61,100 nucleotides of DNA from Penium margaritaceum (lineage: Eukaryota > Streptophyta > Zygnematophyceae > Desmidiales > Peniaceae), in the NCBI GenBank assembly GCA_023375785.1, contig SZWC01003613.1, forward strand, positions 8,924-70,023, read 5' to 3'. Shown one piece after another: positions 47,540 to 58,211 of this stretch. A program made the position numbers and the translations under genes. The notes under the pieces are model-generated. The model did no database searches, was not told where the DNA came from, and worked only from the letters and a program-made list of their open reading frames with translations. Numbering within the stretch: the first letter of the stretch is position 1; every line of letters begins with the position of its first letter.

Positions 47540-49551
47540 TTTCTGTGGCTTGCTCCACCTTTCTCTTGCATGTTCCACCTTTCTCTGGCCTGCTCCGCTG
47601 TTCTCTGGCTTCCTCCACAGTTCTCTGGCTTGCTCCACCTTTCTTTGGCTTGCTCCACATTTCTCTGGCTTGCTCCAATTTTTGCTGTCTTCATCCACTG
47701 TTGTATGGATTTCTCCACCATTCTCTGGCTTGCTCCACCAGTCTATGGCTTGCTCCGCCGTTCTCTGGCTTGCTCGACCTTTCCCTGGCGTCCTCCTCCT
47801 TTTCATAGCGTCCTCCACCTTTCCTTGGCTTGCTCGACCTTTCTTTGTCTTACTCCACCCTTCCCTGGCTTGCTCCACCTTTCTGTGGCTTGCTCCACCT
47901 TTCCTTGGCTTGGTCCTCCTTTTTCTGGCTTCCGCCACTGTACTCAAGCTTGCTCCACCTTCATTTGGCTCACTCCACCTTTCTCTGGCTCGCTCTACCT
48001 TTCTTTGGCATGCTCCACCTTTCTGTGGCTTGCTTGACAGTTCTTTGTCTTGCTCCACGGTTCAATGGCTTGCTCCACTGTTCTTTGGTTTGCTCCATCG
48101 CTTTCTGGCTTGATCCATCTTTCTTTGACTTGCTCCACCTATATATCGCTTGCTACACCATTCTCTGACTTGTTTTACCTTTGTCTGGCTTGCACTGCAT
48201 TTTCCTGGCTTGCTCCATCTTTCTCTGGCTTTCTTAATCTTTCGGTGGCTTGCTCCACCTTTCCCTAGCTTGCTCCACATTTTGCTGGCTTCCTCCAACT
48301 TTCTCTGGCTTGCTCCATCTTTCCCTGGCATGATCCACCTTTCTCTGGCTTGCGCCATCTTTCCCTTGCTTGCTCTACTTTTCTTTGGCTTGCTCCACCT
48401 TTCTTTGGCTCACTACACCTTTATCGGGCTCACTCCACCATTTTCTGGCTTGCTCCACAGTTCTCTTGCTTACTCCACTTTTCCCTGGCTTGCTGCACCG
48501 TTGTCTGGTTTGGTCCACCTTTCTCTGGCTTGCTCCACCTTTCTCCGACCTGCTCCACCGTTCTCTGGCTTGCCACCGTTCTGACGTGCTCCACCGTTCT
48601 CTGGATTTCTCCACATTTCTGTGGCTTGCTCCACCTTTCCTTGGATTGCTTCACCTTTCTCTAGCTTTCTCCACCTTTCACTGGCTTTCTCCACCTTTCC
48701 CCGGCTTGTCGCATCTTTCTCCGGCTTGCTCTACCTTTCTCTGGTTTGCTCCACCCTTCTCTGGCTAACTCCACCGTTCTCTGGCTTGCTCCACTTTTAT
48801 CTGGCTTGCTCCACTTTTCTCTGGCTTGCTCCACTGTTCCCTGTCTTGCTCCACTTTTCTCTGGCGTACTCCACCTTTCCCTGGCTTGCTGTACTTTTCT
48901 CTGGCTTGCTCCACCTTTCTCTGGCCTGCTCCACCTTTCCCTGGCTTTCTCCACATTTCTCTGGCTTGCTCCATCTAGCTTGCTCCAACCTTCTCTTGCT
49001 TGCTCCATCTTTCTCTGGTTTGCTCCACCGTTCTCTGACTTGATCCACCTTTCTCTGGCTTGCTCCACCTTTCTCTGGCTTGCTCCACCTTTCTTCATCC
49101 ATCTTCCTCTGGCTTGCTCCACCTTTCTCTGGCTTGCTCCACCTTTCCCTGGATTGCTCCATCTTTCCCTGGCTTACTCTATCTTTCTCTGTCTTGCTCC
49201 ACCGATCTCTGACTTGCTCCATATTTCTTTGGCTTGCTCCACCTTTCTCGGGCTTGCTAAACCTTTCTCTGGCTTCCTCCACTTTTCTCAGGCTTGCTCC
49301 ACCTTTCTCTGGCCTGCTCCAGTGTTCTCTGGCTTGCTCCATCTTTCTCTGGCTTGCTCCACCTTTCCCTGGATTACTCCACGTTTCTCTTGCCGGCTCC
49401 ACCTTTCTCTGGCTTGCTCTACCTTTCCCTGGCTTGCTCCACCTTTCTCTGGGTTGCTCCACCTTCCTCTTGCTTGCTCCACCTTTCTCTGGCTTGCTCC
49501 ACCTTTCTCTGGCTTGCTCCACCTTTCTCTGGCTGGCTCCACCTTTCCCTA
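47540..49551 (-). repeat. 20-bp minisatellite, orientation B (about 100 units)
   Basis: Units read CTCTGGCTTGCTCCACCTTT and variants. The last third is closer to consensus than the first. It ends at the assembly gap. Confidence 0.95.
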
Positions 49552-50049
49552 NNNNNNNNNNNNNNNNNNNNNNNNNNNNNNNNNNNNNNNNNNNNNNNNN
49601 NNNNNNNNNNNNNNNNNNNNNNNNNNNNNNNNNNNNNNNNNNNNNNNNNNNNNNNNNNNNNNNNNNNNNNNNNNNNNNNNNNNNNNNNNNNNNNNNNNNN
49701 NNNNNNNNNNNNNNNNNNNNNNNNNNNNNNNNNNNNNNNNNNNNNNNNNNNNNNNNNNNNNNNNNNNNNNNNNNNNNNNNNNNNNNNNNNNNNNNNNNNN
49801 NNNNNNNNNNNNNNNNNNNNNNNNNNNNNNNNNNNNNNNNNNNNNNNNNNNNNNNNNNNNNNNNNNNNNNNNNNNNNNNNNNNNNNNNNNNNNNNNNNNN
49901 NNNNNNNNNNNNNNNNNNNNNNNNNNNNNNNNNNNNNNNNNNNNNNNNNNNNNNNNNNNNNNNNNNNNNNNNNNNNNNNNNNNNNNNNNNNNNNNNNNNN
50001 NNNNNNNNNNNNNNNNNNNNNNNNNNNNNNNNNNNNNNNNNNNNNNNNN
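49552..50049. other. Assembly gap (498 N)
   Basis: A run of N separates the 20-bp array from the 10-bp array. Predicted frames crossing it should be ignored. Confidence 1.
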
Positions 50050-51205
50050 GAACACTCCATGGAAACCACTCGCAACCACTCACAACCACTCGTAACTTAT
50101 TGCAACCGCTCGCAACCACTCACAAACACTCGCAACCACTCACAACCACTCGCAAGCAATCAAAACCAGTAGCAACTACTCGCAACCACTCACAACCACT
50201 CGCAACCACTTGTGACCACTCGCAACCATTTCCAACCACTCGCAACCACTCGCAACCACTCGCAACCACTTGCAACCACTCACAACCACTCACAACCAAT
50301 TGCAACAACTCGCAACTAATCGTTACCAGTCGCAACCAGTCGTAACCAGTCGCAACCACTTGCAACCACTCACAACCTTACAACCACTTGCAACCACTCA
50401 TGACAACTCGCAACGACTCGCAACCAGTTGTAACCATTCGCAGCCACTCGGGACCACTCGCAACCACTTGCAACCACTTGCAACCACTGGCAACCACTCA
50501 CAACCACTGGCAACCACTCGTAACCAGTTGCAACCACTCGCAACCACTTACAACCGCTTGCAACCATTTGTAACTACTCATAACCACTCTCAACCACTCG
50601 CAGCCACTCGCAACCACTCGCAAGTACTCGCAACCACATGTAACCTCTTGCAACCACTCCCAACCACTCACAACCACTCGCAATCAGTTGCAACCACTCA
50701 CAACCATTCAAAACCAATTGCAGCCCCTCGCAACCACTCACAATGACTCGTAACCACTCGCAACCACTCACAACCACTCGCAACCACTCGCAACCACTCA
50801 TGGCCATTCACAACCACTTGCAACAAATGGCAACCAATCCTACCTACTCGCAACCACTCGCAACCACACAAAGTCATTTGCAACTACTCGTAACCACTCG
50901 CAACCACTCACAACCACTCGCAACCGCTCGCAACCACTCACAGCCACTCACAACCACTTGCATCCACTCACGACCACTCGCGACCACTTGCGACCACTCG
51001 AAACCACTCGCAACCACTCGCAACCACTCGCAACTACACAAAATCACTCGCAACCACTTGCAACCACTCGCAACCACTCGCAACCACTCGCAACCACTTG
51101 CAACCACTCACAACCACTCACAACCACTCGCAACCACTCGCAATCACTCATAACTCAAAACCACTCACAAGCACTTTCAACCACTCTCAACCACTCGCAA
51201 TCAGT
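50050..51205 (+). repeat. 10-bp minisatellite array (about 115 units)
   Basis: The unit is CGCAACCACT, alternating with CACAACCACT and less often TGCAACCACT or CGTAACCAGT. The plus strand is strongly C- and A-rich. Three units give a 10-residue pattern (Asn-His-Ser-Gln-Pro-Leu-Ala-Thr-Thr-Arg) in each plus frame, and Trp-Leu-Arg-Val-Val-like repeats on minus. These frames are not evidence of a gene. The right end runs directly into the hAT relic. Confidence 0.95.
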
Positions 51206-52047
51206 CGCATCCACTGGTTGGCAATCCGACGCCATCCGACACCAATCACAAGTATTTGGGTGCGACGGTTCACTGGATTGCCGACTGGCAGATGCAGAGT
51301 GTGGCACTGGCTTTCCTGTCTTGCAATGATGATGCCACTACTGCTACTGTCTTTGACTTATTCGCTGCTGCTGTCAAGGAGTGGGGGATTTGGAACAAGT
51401 TTTACTGTGTGACCATGGACAGTGACAGTCTGAACGACTACATGGTAGACAATTTATTGGTGCTCCAGAACGACAGGTTTGACAAGGATGGTCACATCCG
51501 ATGCTTGGGCCATATTCTCAGCCTGGATGTGAAAGACTTGATTGCAGTGGAGCAGGTGGTGGAGCACCTTTGGGTGGCCCGAGACATAGTGAATCATGTG
51601 AGCAGGTCTGCAAAGCGTGAGCAGTCGCTCGTCAACACTTGTCAGGCCCGCGGCGTCAACTACCTCTCCCTGCACCTTGACACCCCCACAAGATGGAACA
51701 GTACGCTTGACATGTGTGAAAGGGTGGTGAGGATAAAAGAGTTGCTTGATCAATGACTCCAGTCCCGGGATCCTTCCCTGATTTCCAGTGGACAGGGCTG
51801 GGAGCTACTGGGCATGGTGATTGCGATTTTGAAGCCATTCACGGGCTTCACTGAATACCTTAGTGGGCAGGAGTACCCTACCATCTCATGTTTTATGCCA
51901 TTCTTTGAAACCATCTTGCAGATACTCTACATCTGGCACGTGAAGGCCACCAAAGCAGCAGAGAAGAAGTAGAAGAAGGCAAGTATTGACAGCACGGAGA
52001 AGCTACTGTTAACTCTGCAGCCGGGGCTGGCCAGTGCAGTTGACAAG

Positions 52048-52168
52048 GTCAGAAACTGGTGGTGGTCGTATTGTTTGTGGTGGTGCTCAGTTTATATAGG
52101 TTTGTATGCTGTTGCTTGACAATTTCTTATGTTTCTTTTCTTCTGTTTTTGTGCTTGTGGCACTGCAG
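52048..52168 (+). other. Intron 1 of the hAT transposase relic
   Basis: The intron begins GTCAGAAACTGG after the codons for VDK. It ends in a T-rich tract and CACTGCAG before the codons for LEKYVKK. Joining the two sides keeps the frame and continues the conserved protein. Confidence 0.75.
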
Positions 52169-52264
52169 CTCGAGAAATACGTGAAGAAGTGTAGCATCTT
52201 CCATGTGGTTGCGACCGTGATCGATCCACGGTTCTGGTTCAGATTCTTCGAACGGGTACACAAG

Positions 52265-52417
52265 GTAAAACCATCCAGGGGGTGGTGATGGCGGTGGTGG
52301 TGGTGGTTGTGGTGATGGTGGTGGTGGAGGTGGTTCTCTGCATTCAAAATGTACTTTCACCATCCTCATGTGAACTAACTTGTTTTTTCTTTTGTTGCCA
52401 TCATGTGTTTTATGCAG
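52265..52417 (+). other. Intron 2 of the hAT transposase relic
   Basis: The intron begins GTAAAACC after RVHK and ends TTTTATGCAG before LLGIKSTVE. A GGT-rich stretch (about 52280-52335) lies inside. Removing it keeps the reading frame. Confidence 0.78.
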
Positions 52418-53367
52418 TTGCTGGGAATCAAGTCAACGGTGGAGCTCAAGGTCAAGGTGCTTGATTTTTCAAGACCTACTTTACCAAAGTACAGGAAAAA
52501 CGGAGGGCTGCGGCTGCAGCAGCAAAGGCAGCTGCCGTAGCAGAGGCAGCAGGAGCAGATGCTGACAACGATGATGACATGATGGCGATGTCTACCAACA
52601 TGCACGCAACAGCAACAGTTGCAAGCAGCAGCAGCCAACAGCTGGCTGGTCATACAGCAGCCGCGAAGAAGGGGCGCGGGAAGCAGAGGCGACAGAGCAT
52701 GCTGGAGGCCGCACTACTATACCCAATGGACGAGCTGTATGAAGAGAGAGAACCTGCTTTGCAAGTGTTGGTGCCGGACACAATTGAAGAAGAGGTTGAA
52801 TTGTACAAGAAGGAGGCAAGAGGTGGACGGTGTTGCAACATCTTGCAATTTCACAAGGAGAACTGCACCAACTACCCTACATTTGCCTTGGTAGTTCAGG
52901 ATGTGCTTGCTGTACCAGCAACAAGCACACCCTCTGAGCACATGTTCTTGCTTGGGGGCAGAGTTGTGACATACTTCTGACATTCTTTGTCCCAGCTGAC
53001 TGTTCGGGATTTTCTGTGCCTCAAAACGTGGATCAACAATCCAGCACTCAGGTATTTTCCAGCGGCACCCAATGGTACTGTGGCTGAGGAGCTGGTAGAG
53101 ATCAAGGAGAAGGAGAAGGCAGGAAGGCGAGCAGCGAGGAGAGCCACGAAAGCAACATAGAAGCAGGACAAGGCTACTGTAGATGGCGATGATGCTGCAG
53201 CAGAGGATACGTATGAAGATGAAGGAAATGATGAAGATAAGGAAGATGAAAGTAGTTCAGAGGACTTGGAGGAGGATGAGAATGACAAGGATGGGAATGA
53301 TGATAAAGACGGGGGCTTTGTCACGAAGGATGATGATGACAATGATGATGTTCTAAAGATGAACTAG

Positions 53368-53958
53368 TCATGTCTTTACATGTTTTGAAACACGTCTTTT
53401 TCCATGCCTTTGTTCCAGCCTATGTTTGCGTTGATTTCAATCCATGCTTGTGTTTTGTTCCACCATAATTCAGTGACTGGAAATGTAATGGATAACAGTG
53501 TTAACATATTCCAGTGTTCTCTTCCACAGTAATTCAGTGACTGGAAATGACATAGATACAGTGTTCTGATCCACACTATGTTATGCCGTGTTACCACATG
53601 TCTTCTTTTCCAATCACCGAATCAGTGATTGGAGATGACATAGAAACAGAACGCATCCATGTATAGGTTATGCTATGTATGATGCTATGCAGGAGTAACA
53701 AAATAGTTGGTGGTGAATTGGTGAATTGGTGTACTGTTCCTGGTGCTGGTGGTGGTGGTGATGGTGCATATGGTAGTGTTGGTACAGCACGTGGTGCTAG
53801 TGGTGTGGTGGAGGTGTACAGGTGGTGGTGGTGTGGTGGTCGTAAAGCAATTGGAGGTGGTGGTGAAGCAATTGTTGGCCCACACTTCTGGTGGTTGTGT
53901 ACACCCACCTGGTGGTGGTGGTGCACAAGGCGGTGGTCATCCGTTCTCGCAGTTCCTT
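53368..53958. other. 3' non-coding part of the hAT relic with GGT-rich tract
   Basis: Between the coding relic and the terminal region, the motif AATTCAGTGACTGGAAATG occurs at about 53467 and 53532, with a related copy near 53628. A simple-sequence tract rich in GGT runs from about 53745 to 53935 and produces spurious Val- or Gly-rich frames. Confidence 0.7.
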
Positions 53959-53959
53959 A

Positions 53960-54091
53960 AAGGTAGACTCGCGAGACTGCAGACTCGCAATTCCGAGACG
54001 ATAATCGCGAGTCTGATTCTGGAGCCGGTCTCGGTTCCGCGATTCGGAGCATGCTTCCAGATTTGCTAGATCTGTCTTGTTTACACCCTTA
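53960..54091 (+). repeat. Right terminal region of the hAT element with subterminal inverted repeats
   Basis: GACTCGCGA at 53966-53974 and its reverse complement TCGCGAGTC at 54005-54013 form an inverted pair, and ACTCGCAA lies between them. The outer end is TTTACACCCTTA at 54080-54091. Subterminal repeats of this kind are typical transposase-binding sites in hAT elements. Which motif is bound here is inference. Confidence 0.65.
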
Positions 54092-56942
54092 ACTATGATG
54101 GGACAACGTTCAAAACTCATAATGTGATTCACAAATTGTCAGAGGGAGAAACACTGGTTTGGAAATACTAGGTATGAACTAGCAAGTACAAAGACCTTCA
54201 ATATGTAGTGGAACGGCGTGGCTACCATGCAAAATAACCAACCAAAGTATGCACATGTCACTGAACATGACAAAAGAATTTTACTGTGTGTGGTCAACGT
54301 CAATAACTCATAACACCAGTCACAAATGGTCAGAGGGGGAAACAATGGTTTAGAAGTACTAGGTATCAACTAGCAAGTACAAAGACCTTCAATAAGTAGT
54401 GGCATGCTGTGGCTACCATGCATAATGACCAACAGAAGTAAGCATATGTCACTTATCAGGACCAAAAGAATTTCACTATGTGTGGTCGAGGTTGACAACA
54501 CATACCACAAGTCACAAATGGTCAGAGGGGAAAACAATGGTTTGGGAATACTAGGTATCAACTAGCAAGTATAAAGACCTTCATTAAGCAGTGGCACGGT
54601 GTGGCTACCATGCACAATGATCGACCAAATTAGGCACATGTCACTTATAATGACCAAAGAATTTCATTATGATGGGTCAACATTCGCAACACATAATACG
54701 AGTCACAAATGGTCAGAGGGGGAACCAATGGTTTTCGAATACTAGGTATCGTCTAGCAAGTACGAATACATTCAAATATGTGTGGCACGGTGTGGATACC
54801 ACGCACAATGACCAACCAAAGTAGGCATATGTCACTGACCATGACCAGAGAATTCCACTGTGTGTGGTCAGCATTTGCAACCCATAATACAAGTCACAAA
54901 TGGCAAGAGAAGGAAACAATGGTTTTTAAGTATTAGTTATCGAGTAGCAAGTACAAAGACTTACAGTAAGTAGTGGCATATTGTGGCTACCATGCACAAT
55001 GACCAACCAAATTAGGCATATGTCACTGACAATGACTACAGAATTCCACTATGGGTAGTCAACGTTGACAACACACAATACAAGTCACAAATGTTCAGAG
55101 GGCGAAAGAATGGTTAGGGAATACTAGGTATCGGCTAGCAAGTACAGCACATTCAATAAGTAACGGCACGGTGTGGCCACCATGCACAATGACCAACCAA
55201 AGTAGGCAGATGTCACTGACCACGACCAGAGAATTTCATTGCGTGTGGTCAACATAGAAAACTCATAACACGAGTCACAAATGGTCTGAGTGGGAAACAA
55301 TGGTTTGGGAACACTACGTATTGTCTACCAAGTACAAAGACCTTCAATAAGTAGTGGCACGGTGTGGCTACCATGCATAATGACCAACCAAAGTAGGCAG
55401 ATGTCACTGACCACGACCAGAGAATTTCATTGCGTGTGGTCAACATAGAAAACTCATAACACGAGTCACAAATGGTCTGAGTGGGAAACAATGGTTTGGG
55501 AACACTACGTATTGTCTACCAAGTACAAAGACCTTCAATAAGTATTGCCATGATGTTGCTACCAAGCATAGTGACCGATCAAAGTATGCATGTGTCACTG
55601 ATCATGACCAAAACAATGTCACTATGTGTGGTCATTGTTAACAACCCATAACACAAGTCACAAATGGTCGGAGGGGGACACAATGACATGGGAATACTAG
55701 TTATCAGCTAACAAGTACAAAGACCTTCAATAAGTAGTGGCACGGTGTGGCTACCATGCATAATGACCAACCAAAGTAGGAATATGTCACTTATCAGGAC
55801 CAAAAGGATTTTACTACGTGTGGTCAATGTAGACAACTCATAACACGAGTCACAAATGGTCACAGGGGGAAACAATGGTTTGGAAATACTAGGTATCAAC
55901 TAGCAAGTACAAAGACCGCCAGTAAGTAGTTGCACGGTGTGACTACGACGCACAATGGCCAACCAAATTAGGCATTAGGCACTGACAATGACAAAAAAAT
56001 ATCACTATGATCGGTCAACGGTCACAACTCATGATATGATTCACAAATGGTCATAGGGGCAAACAATTGTTTCAAAACATTAGGTATCAACTAGAAATTC
56101 CAAATACCTTCAATAAGTAGTGGCACGGTGTGTCTACCATGCACAATGACCAACCAAAGCATGCATATGTCACAGAACATGACAAAAGAATTTCACTATG
56201 TGTGGTCAATGCTAACAACTCATAGCACGAGTCAAAATGGTCAGATAGTGAAACAATGGTTTAGAAGTACTAGTTACCAACTAGCAAGTACAAAGACAAT
56301 ACGTAGTGGCACAAGGTGGCTACCATGCACAATGACCAACCAAATTAGGCATATGTCACTGACCATGACCAAAGAATTCCACTATGGATAGTCAACGTTG
56401 ACAAGCCACGACACGAGTCACAAATGTCAAGAGGGGGGTACAATGGTTTGGGAACACCAGGTATCGTCTAGCAAGTAGAGAGACCTTCAACAAGTAGTGC
56501 CACGCAGTAGCTACCAAGCACAATGACCATCCAAATCATGCATATGTCACTTAACATGACCGAAGGAATTTCACTATGTGTGGTCATTGTTGGCAATCCA
56601 TAACACGAGTCATAAATGGTCAGAGCAGGAAACAATGATTTGGGAATAGTAGTTTTTAACTAACAAGTACAAAGACCGTCAATAAGTAGTGGCACAGTGT
56701 GGCCACCATGCATAATGACCAACCAAGTAGGCATATGTCGCTTATCAGGACCAAAAGAGTTTCACTATGGTGGGTCAACGTTCACAAATCATAACATGAT
56801 TCACAAATGGTTAGAGGGGGAAACAATGGTTTGGAAACACTAGGTATCGACTAGCAAGTACAAAGACTTTCCATATGTAGTGGAACGGTGTGGATACCAT
56901 GCACAATGACCAACCAAAGCATACATATGTCACTGAACATGG
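54092..56942 (-). repeat. 190-bp satellite, minus orientation (about 15 monomers)
   Basis: This is the same satellite as 34719-43386 but reversed. Landmarks now read GGTGTGGCTACCATGC, CACAATGACCAACCAAAG, GGCATATGTCACTGACC, ACGAGTCACAAATGGTC and CAACTAGCAAGTACAAAG. It starts at the hAT terminus and ends where a short palindrome (CTGAATAAGTTCAG, 56943-56956) leads into the 20-bp family. Confidence 0.93.
55200..55555 (-). repeat. Recently duplicated satellite monomer
   Basis: Two consecutive monomers are nearly indistinguishable. The variant string GTAGGCAGATGTCACTGACC starts at 55202 and 55392, and unusual variants (GGTCTGAGTGGG, ACACTACGTATTGTCTACC) are shared. Other neighbouring monomers are much more different. 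Confidence 0.85.
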
Positions 56943-56959
56943 CTGAATAAGTTCAGTAA
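56943..56959. other. Small palindrome at the satellite/minisatellite junction
   Basis: CTGAATAAGTTCAG has perfect five-base arms around TAAG. It sits between the last satellite monomer and the first 20-bp unit and belongs clearly to neither. Confidence 0.6.
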
Positions 56960-58187
56960 CTCCACCTTTCTCTGGCTTGCTCCGCCTTTCTATTACTTGC
57001 TCCACCGTTCTCGGACTTGCTCCACCTATCTCTGGCTTGCTCCACCTTTCTCTGGCTTGCTCCACCTTTCTCTGGCTTGCTCTGTCTTTCTCTGGGTTGC
57101 TCCACCATTCTCTGGCTTGGTCCACCCTTCTCTGGCTTGTTTCACCGTTATGTGTCTTGTTCCACCATTCTCTGGCTTGCTCCACCTTTCTCTGGCTTGC
57201 TCCACCTTTCTTTGGATTGTTCCATCATTCTCTGGCTTGCTCTACCTTTCTCTGGCTTGCTCCACCTTTCCATGACTTGCTCCACCTTTCTCTGGCTTGC
57301 TCCACCTTTCTCTGGCTTGCTCCACCTTTCTTTGGATTGTTCCATCTTTCTCTGGCTTGCTCTACCTTTCTCTGGCTTGCTCCACCTTTCTCTGGCTCGC
57401 TCCACCTTTCTCTGGCTTGCTCCACCTTTATCTGGCTTGCTCCACCTTTCTTTAGCTTGGTCCACCTTTCTCTGGCTTGCTCCGCCTTTCTCTGGCTTGC
57501 TCCACCTTTTTCTGGCTTGCTGGGCCTCTCTCTGGCTTGCTCCACCGTCCTCTGGCTTGCTTCACCTTTCTCTGGCTTGCTCCATCTTTCTCTGGAATGC
57601 TCCACCTTTATGTGGCCTGCTCTACTTTCCTATGGCCTGATCCACCGTTCCTTGACTTGCTCCGCTGTTCTCTGGCTTGCTCCTCCTTTCTTTGGCTTGC
57701 TCCACCTTCCTCTGGCTTGCTCCACCCTTCTCTGGCTTGCTCCACCATTCTCTGGCTTGCTTCATATTTCTCTGGCTTGCTCCATCTTTCTTTGGCTTGC
57801 TCCACCTTTCTCTGGCTTGCTCCACCGTTCTCTTGCTTACTCTGCCTTTCTTTGGCTTGCTCCAGCATGATCTGGCTTGCTCCACCTCTTTCTGTCTTGC
57901 TCTACCTTTCCATGACTTGCTCCACCTTTCTCTGGCTTGCTCCACCTTTCTCTGGCTTGCTCCACCTTTCTCTGGCTTGCTCCACCTTTCCCTGGCTTGC
58001 TCCACCTTTCTCTGGCTTGCTCCACCTTTCTCTGGCTTGCTCCACCTTTCTCTGGCTTGCTCCACCTTTCTCTGGCTTGCTCCACCTTTCCCTGGCTTGC
58101 TCCACCTTTCTCTGGCTTGCTCCACCTTTCTCTGGCTCGCTCCACCTTTCTCTGGCTTGCTCCACCTTTCTCTGGCTTACTCCACCT
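56960..58187 (-). repeat. 20-bp minisatellite, orientation B (about 61 units)
   Basis: Units read CTCCACCTTTCTCTGGCTTG. A 120-base block with the variant TTTGGATTGTTCCATC recurs at 57211 and 57331. From about 57911 to 58190 the units are almost all identical to consensus, the most homogeneous stretch of the family in this window. Confidence 0.96.
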
Positions 58188-58211
58188 TTCTATGTGGACC
58201 AGTAGGTGGAG
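58180..58211. other. Second orientation switch of the 20-bp array (B to A)
   Basis: CTCCACCT (58180-58187) and AGGTGGAG (58204-58211) form inverted arms around a 16-base spacer that is not part of either array. To the left units are in B orientation, and to the right in A. Confidence 0.9.

Larger units (their letters stand above)
51217..53367 (+). pseudogene. hAT transposase pseudogene, two introns, several stops
   Basis: The relic starts inside the RNase-H-like catalytic domain (KYLGATVHWIADW from about 51250). It contains the first catalytic Asp region (CVTMDSDSLN), a conserved RCLGHILSLDV segment, TPTRWNSTLDMCERV, and VIDPRFWFRF in exon 2. The C-terminal hAT dimerisation region runs from about 52840 (NYPTFALVVQDVLAVPATS) to TVRDFLCLKTWINNP, followed by a long Asp/Glu-rich tail. 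Exon 1 ends at 52047, exon 2 is 52169-52264 and exon 3 starts at 52418, all in phase 0. In-frame stops are TGA 51754, TAG 51970, TGA 52978 and TAG 53158. A single-base frameshift lies in the T run 52465-52469. The normal role, cutting and pasting the transposon, cannot be performed by this copy. The nominal start is a truncation point, not a real initiation site. Confidence 0.88.
51206..54091 (+). mobile_element. 5'-truncated hAT-superfamily DNA transposon
   Basis: A hAT transposase relic is followed by about 700 bases of non-coding sequence. The right terminus ends GTTTACACCCTTA, which is the reverse complement of a hAT-type terminal repeat beginning TAAGGGTGTAAAC. Immediately beyond it the 190-bp satellite begins, as expected if the element had inserted into satellite DNA. 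The left terminus and the N-terminal part of the transposase, including any BED zinc finger, are missing, and the 10-bp array takes their place. The eight-base target duplication therefore cannot be tested. Confidence 0.8.

Noticed and set aside
48746..50345. Long frames crossing 49552-50049
   Set aside because: They run through N and connect two unrelated minisatellites.
53670..54069. Gly- or Val-rich protein frames near the end of the hAT relic
   Set aside because: They are translations of a GGT-rich simple-sequence tract in three phases.
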